Shown piece by piece: positions 61,759 to 64,000 of a stretch of DNA of 64,000 bases (positions within the stretch are counted from its first letter, which is position 1; each line of letters opens with the position of its first letter). The position numbers and the translations under genes are program-made. The notes beneath the pieces were generated by a model that saw only the letters and a list, made by a program, of their open reading frames with translations, was not told the DNA's origin and searched no databases. The DNA comes from CAVZMI01 sp050011775 (GTDB lineage: Bacteria > Bacteroidota > Ignavibacteria > UBA10030 > CAVZMI01): positions 62,001 to 126,000 of the forward strand of contig JBEKIL010000009.1 in the NCBI GenBank assembly GCA_050011775.1, written 5' to 3'.

Positions 61759-63099
61759 ATGTCTGAATATGTTGAGAAGCTGATGAATGAGGTCAGAGCG
61801 AAAAACCCGGGAGAACAGGAATTTTATCAGGCAGTCCAGGAGGTTGCCGAGTCGCTTGATCTTGTCTTGGAACGCCATCCAGAATATCGTGCTGCAAAAA
61901 TATTGGAACGGATGGTCGAACCGGAACGCGTTGTCATTTTCCGTGTCCCATGGCTTGATGACCAGGGTGAGGTTCACATCAATCGCGGCTTTAGAATTCA
62001 GATGAACAGCGCCATTGGGCCGTACAAGGGAGGCCTGCGCTTCCACCCCTCTGTAAACCTGAGTATCCTGAAGTTCCTGGCATTCGAACAGGTTTTTAAG
62101 AACAGTCTTACCTCTCTTCCAATGGGTGGGGGAAAGGGGGGATCGGATTTTGATCCGAAGGGAAAAAGCGAAAACGAAGTGATGCGATTCTGTCAGAGTT
62201 TCATGACGGAGCTGTTCCGTCATATCGGTCCGGATATAGATGTTCCGGCAGGAGATATCGGCGTCGGTGGACGTGAGATCGGATATCTATTTGGACAATA
62301 TAAGCGGTTGACGCGTGAATTTTCAGGTGTGCTAACAGGAAAAGGGTTGAACTGGGGTGGGTCGCTTATACGACCCGAAGCGACCGGCTATGGAGCAGTC
62401 TATTTCGCAGAGGAGATGTTGAAAACCCGAGGCCAGACAATAGAAGGACGGGTTGTGGCAGTGTCGGGATTCGGCAATGTGGCCTGGGGTGCTGTTCAAA
62501 AAATTAACCAGCTTGGCGGCAAAGTCGTCACACTCTCCGGTCCGGATGGATTCATCTATGATAAAGACGGGGTGAAGGGAGAAAAGATCGACTACATGCT
62601 CGAAATGCGTGCAAGCGCGAAGGATCAGGTTCAGGATTATGCAAAAAAGTTCAAGGTCGATTTCTTCCCCGGCAAGAATCCGTGGGGAATTAAAGTTGAT
62701 GTCGCTATGCCGTGTGCAATACAGAATGAACTCGATGAGAACGATGCACAAGAGCTGGTGAATAATGGATGCATCTGCGTTTGTGAAGGTGCTAACATGC
62801 CGACCACATTGCGTGGAGTAAAGATATTCCAGCAGGCCGGCATCCTTTTTTCACCCGGAAAAGCTTCGAATGCAGGCGGTGTGGCAACCTCGGGACTCGA
62901 AATGTCACAGAATAGCATGCGGCTGCCCTGGCCGAAAGAGGAAGTTGACCGACGTCTCCAAGAAATCATGAAAAATATTCATCAGACATGCGTTGAAACT
63001 GCAGAACGCTTCGGCACACCGGGGAATTATGTCAATGGTGCAAACATCGGCGGTTTTCTTAAAGTTGCAAACGCGATGATGGACCAGGGACTTGTGTGA
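61759..63099 (+). CDS. gdhA: Glutamate dehydrogenase, NADP type
   Basis: From ATG 61759, eight bases after GGGAG, the 446-residue protein is a hexameric-type glutamate dehydrogenase that interconverts 2-oxoglutarate plus ammonia and glutamate. Visible are VPWLDDQGEVHINRGFRIQM, the GPYKGGLRFHPSVN segment, the catalytic Lys in SLPMGGGKGGSDFDPKG, VPAGDIGVGGREIGYLFGQY, and the nucleotide site VAVSGFGNVAWGAVQKI. The motif set and length match the NADP (GdhA) group. It probably joins amino acid breakdown (pruA) to the TCA cycle or assimilates ammonia. A second start at 61744 is possible but overlaps the ribosome binding site. Confidence 0.96.
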   Translation: MSEYVEKLMNEVRAKNPGEQEFYQAVQEVAESLDLVLERHPEYRAAKILERMVEPERVVIFRVPWLDDQGEVHINRGFRIQMNSAIGPYKGGLRFHPSVNLSILKFLAFEQVFKNSLTSLPMGGGKGGSDFDPKGKSENEVMRFCQSFMTELFRHIGPDIDVPAGDIGVGGREIGYLFGQYKRLTREFSGVLTGKGLNWGGSLIRPEATGYGAVYFAEEMLKTRGQTIEGRVVAVSGFGNVAWGAVQKINQLGGKVVTLSGPDGFIYDKDGVKGEKIDYMLEMRASAKDQVQDYAKKFKVDFFPGKNPWGIKVDVAMPCAIQNELDENDAQELVNNGCICVCEGANMPTTLRGVKIFQQAGILFSPGKASNAGGVATSGLEMSQNSMRLPWPKEEVDRRLQEIMKNIHQTCVETAERFGTPGNYVNGANIGGFLKVANAMMDQGLV

Positions 63100-63104
63100 C
63101 AATT

Positions 63105-64000
63105 ATGGCCGATCAGCTGACTAAATCTCATCCGCCATTTGGCGGTAAGAATCTGGATGTCACCGATAGCGCTAGTTATCAGGGATTCCAGAGCCTTATG
63201 CGCTACCGGATCAGGGATATCCTCCTTGTATCCAGTCTATATGACTCATATATTTTCGAAGAAGACGGAAGACTCTATGAGCTCATTCGAAAAGAATATC
63301 AAGGGCTTGATCTGAGCCATACCCCGGAATTTACCCATGTTGGCACCGGGCGCGAAGCAATTGAATTGGCAAGTCAGGGAAACCGCTTCGATTTGATTAT
63401 TGCAACACTGCACATCGAAGATGTCCATCCTGTTAGGTTCGCAAAAATGGTTCGTGAATCGGGTCTGAACATTCCGATTGTCCTGCTTGCGTACGATAAT
63501 CGAGAAGAGGCCGAACTCATTGCCTCGCACGATATTTCGGTCTTCGAGCGTATTTTTATCTGGCAGGGTGATTATCGAATCCTTATCGGAATTATTAAAT
63601 ATGTTGAAGACCGTTTGAACGTCGAGGAAGATACCCGTCTCATCGGTGTTCAATCAATAATCATCATCGAAGATAATGTAAAATTTTACTCTTCATATCT
63701 TCCGATTATTTATACTGAGATCGTGACGCAGTCGCAGCGGTTGATTTCGGAGGGTGTAAATCTCTCGCATAAATATCTCCGCATGCGGGCAAGGCCTAAA
63801 ATTCTTCTCTGTACGACCTACGAGGAAGCATGGTCATATTTCGAAAAATACGAGGAAAATATACTTGGTGTCATATCGGATATCGACTTCATGCGCAACG
63901 GTGTTCATGATCCGACCGCCGGGATAGAATTTGCGAAGAATGTGAAGGCGCGGCTCTCCGATATACCGATTTTGCTCCAGTCGAACGACCCGTCGAAGGA
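63105..64000 (+). CDS. PEP-synthase-type protein with receiver-like N-terminal domains (cut at the window end)
   Basis: Starting at ATG 63105, five bases after gdhA, 298 codons are visible before the window ends. The first part (RYRIRDILLVSSLYDSYIFE) and the second (VQSIIIIEDNVKFYSSYLP, later GVISDIDFMRNGVHDPTAGI) are both receiver-like folds without a clear set of phosphorylation residues. In Bacteroidota, a widespread protein of about 1000 residues has just this N-terminal half followed by an ATP-grasp PEP/pyruvate-binding domain, usually annotated as a PEP synthase or pyruvate-phosphate dikinase homologue. The visible part ends before that catalytic domain, so the assignment rests on family memory. 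No start-proximal ribosome binding site is seen; translation may be coupled to gdhA. Confidence 0.75.
   Translation, partial: MADQLTKSHPPFGGKNLDVTDSASYQGFQSLMRYRIRDILLVSSLYDSYIFEEDGRLYELIRKEYQGLDLSHTPEFTHVGTGREAIELASQGNRFDLIIATLHIEDVHPVRFAKMVRESGLNIPIVLLAYDNREEAELIASHDISVFERIFIWQGDYRILIGIIKYVEDRLNVEEDTRLIGVQSIIIIEDNVKFYSSYLPIIYTEIVTQSQRLISEGVNLSHKYLRMRARPKILLCTTYEEAWSYFEKYEENILGVISDIDFMRNGVHDPTAGIEFAKNVKARLSDIPILLQSNDPSK

Overview
The window looks like chromosome from an uncultured Gram-negative bacterium of the Bacteroidota/Chlorobiota (FCB) group. The pointers are lipid A genes (lpxB, lpxK), a Fibrobacter-type FISUMP lipoprotein, very large secreted proteins paired with an outer-membrane barrel, and the gene set GT2, DUF4922-type protein, SpoIID, AmpG-like permease, serine hydrolase and BadF-type sugar kinase that I know from Bacteroidota. 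A genus cannot be named from sequence alone. Every convincing gene lies on the + strand over all 64 kb, so the window probably sits within one replichore.

Region 1 (1-7350) is accessory and gene-sparse. It holds a cut-off gene end, a FISUMP lipoprotein preceded by a scrambled remnant of the neighbouring PEP-mutase/isocitrate-lyase-family gene, a CPBP membrane protease, a membrane protein of unknown function, a hairpin-rich MITE-like element, a GH127 beta-L-arabinofuranosidase, and two long gaps. Region 2 (7351-18069) is a three-gene surface locus: a 2284-residue secreted protein with two sets of internal tandem repeats, a secreted FnIII-repeat protein, and an outer-membrane barrel ending in Phe. 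I regard it as the best candidate for an undescribed system. Region 3 (18431-29515) is mixed metabolism: MBL hydrolase, PfkB sugar kinase, GNAT, GH31 with a PA14 insert, methyltransferase, YmdB-type phosphodiesterase, folD, alanine dehydrogenase and a CoA-transferase.

Region 4 (29538-37508) looks like a cell-wall turnover and recycling operon. Region 5 (37596-42763) holds proline/glutamate and central metabolism genes (pruA, sucC, tpiA) and gatB. gatB is preceded by a possible 25-codon leader peptide whose stop overlaps the gatB start, inside a long inverted repeat. Region 6 (42967-45576) is one gene, a glycoside hydrolase family 2 protein that has lost both catalytic glutamates and gained a multi-pass membrane domain. 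Region 7 (45589-61082) is housekeeping: smc, a HAD phosphatase, an ICMT-type methyltransferase, lpxB, lpxK, a C26 amidotransferase, ppdK, queA, ispD, plsY, gpsA and a lipoprotein closed by a strong terminator.

Region 8 (61191-64000) holds tRNA-Thr(CGT), a broken second copy whose anticodon arm is replaced by a perfect 27-base palindrome, glutamate dehydrogenase, and the start of a large receiver-like/PEP-synthase-type protein that runs off the end. Together the genes suggest a heterotroph that degrades plant-type glycans and ferments amino acids (gdhA, pruA, ald, CoA-transferase, ppdK) while recycling its own peptidoglycan.
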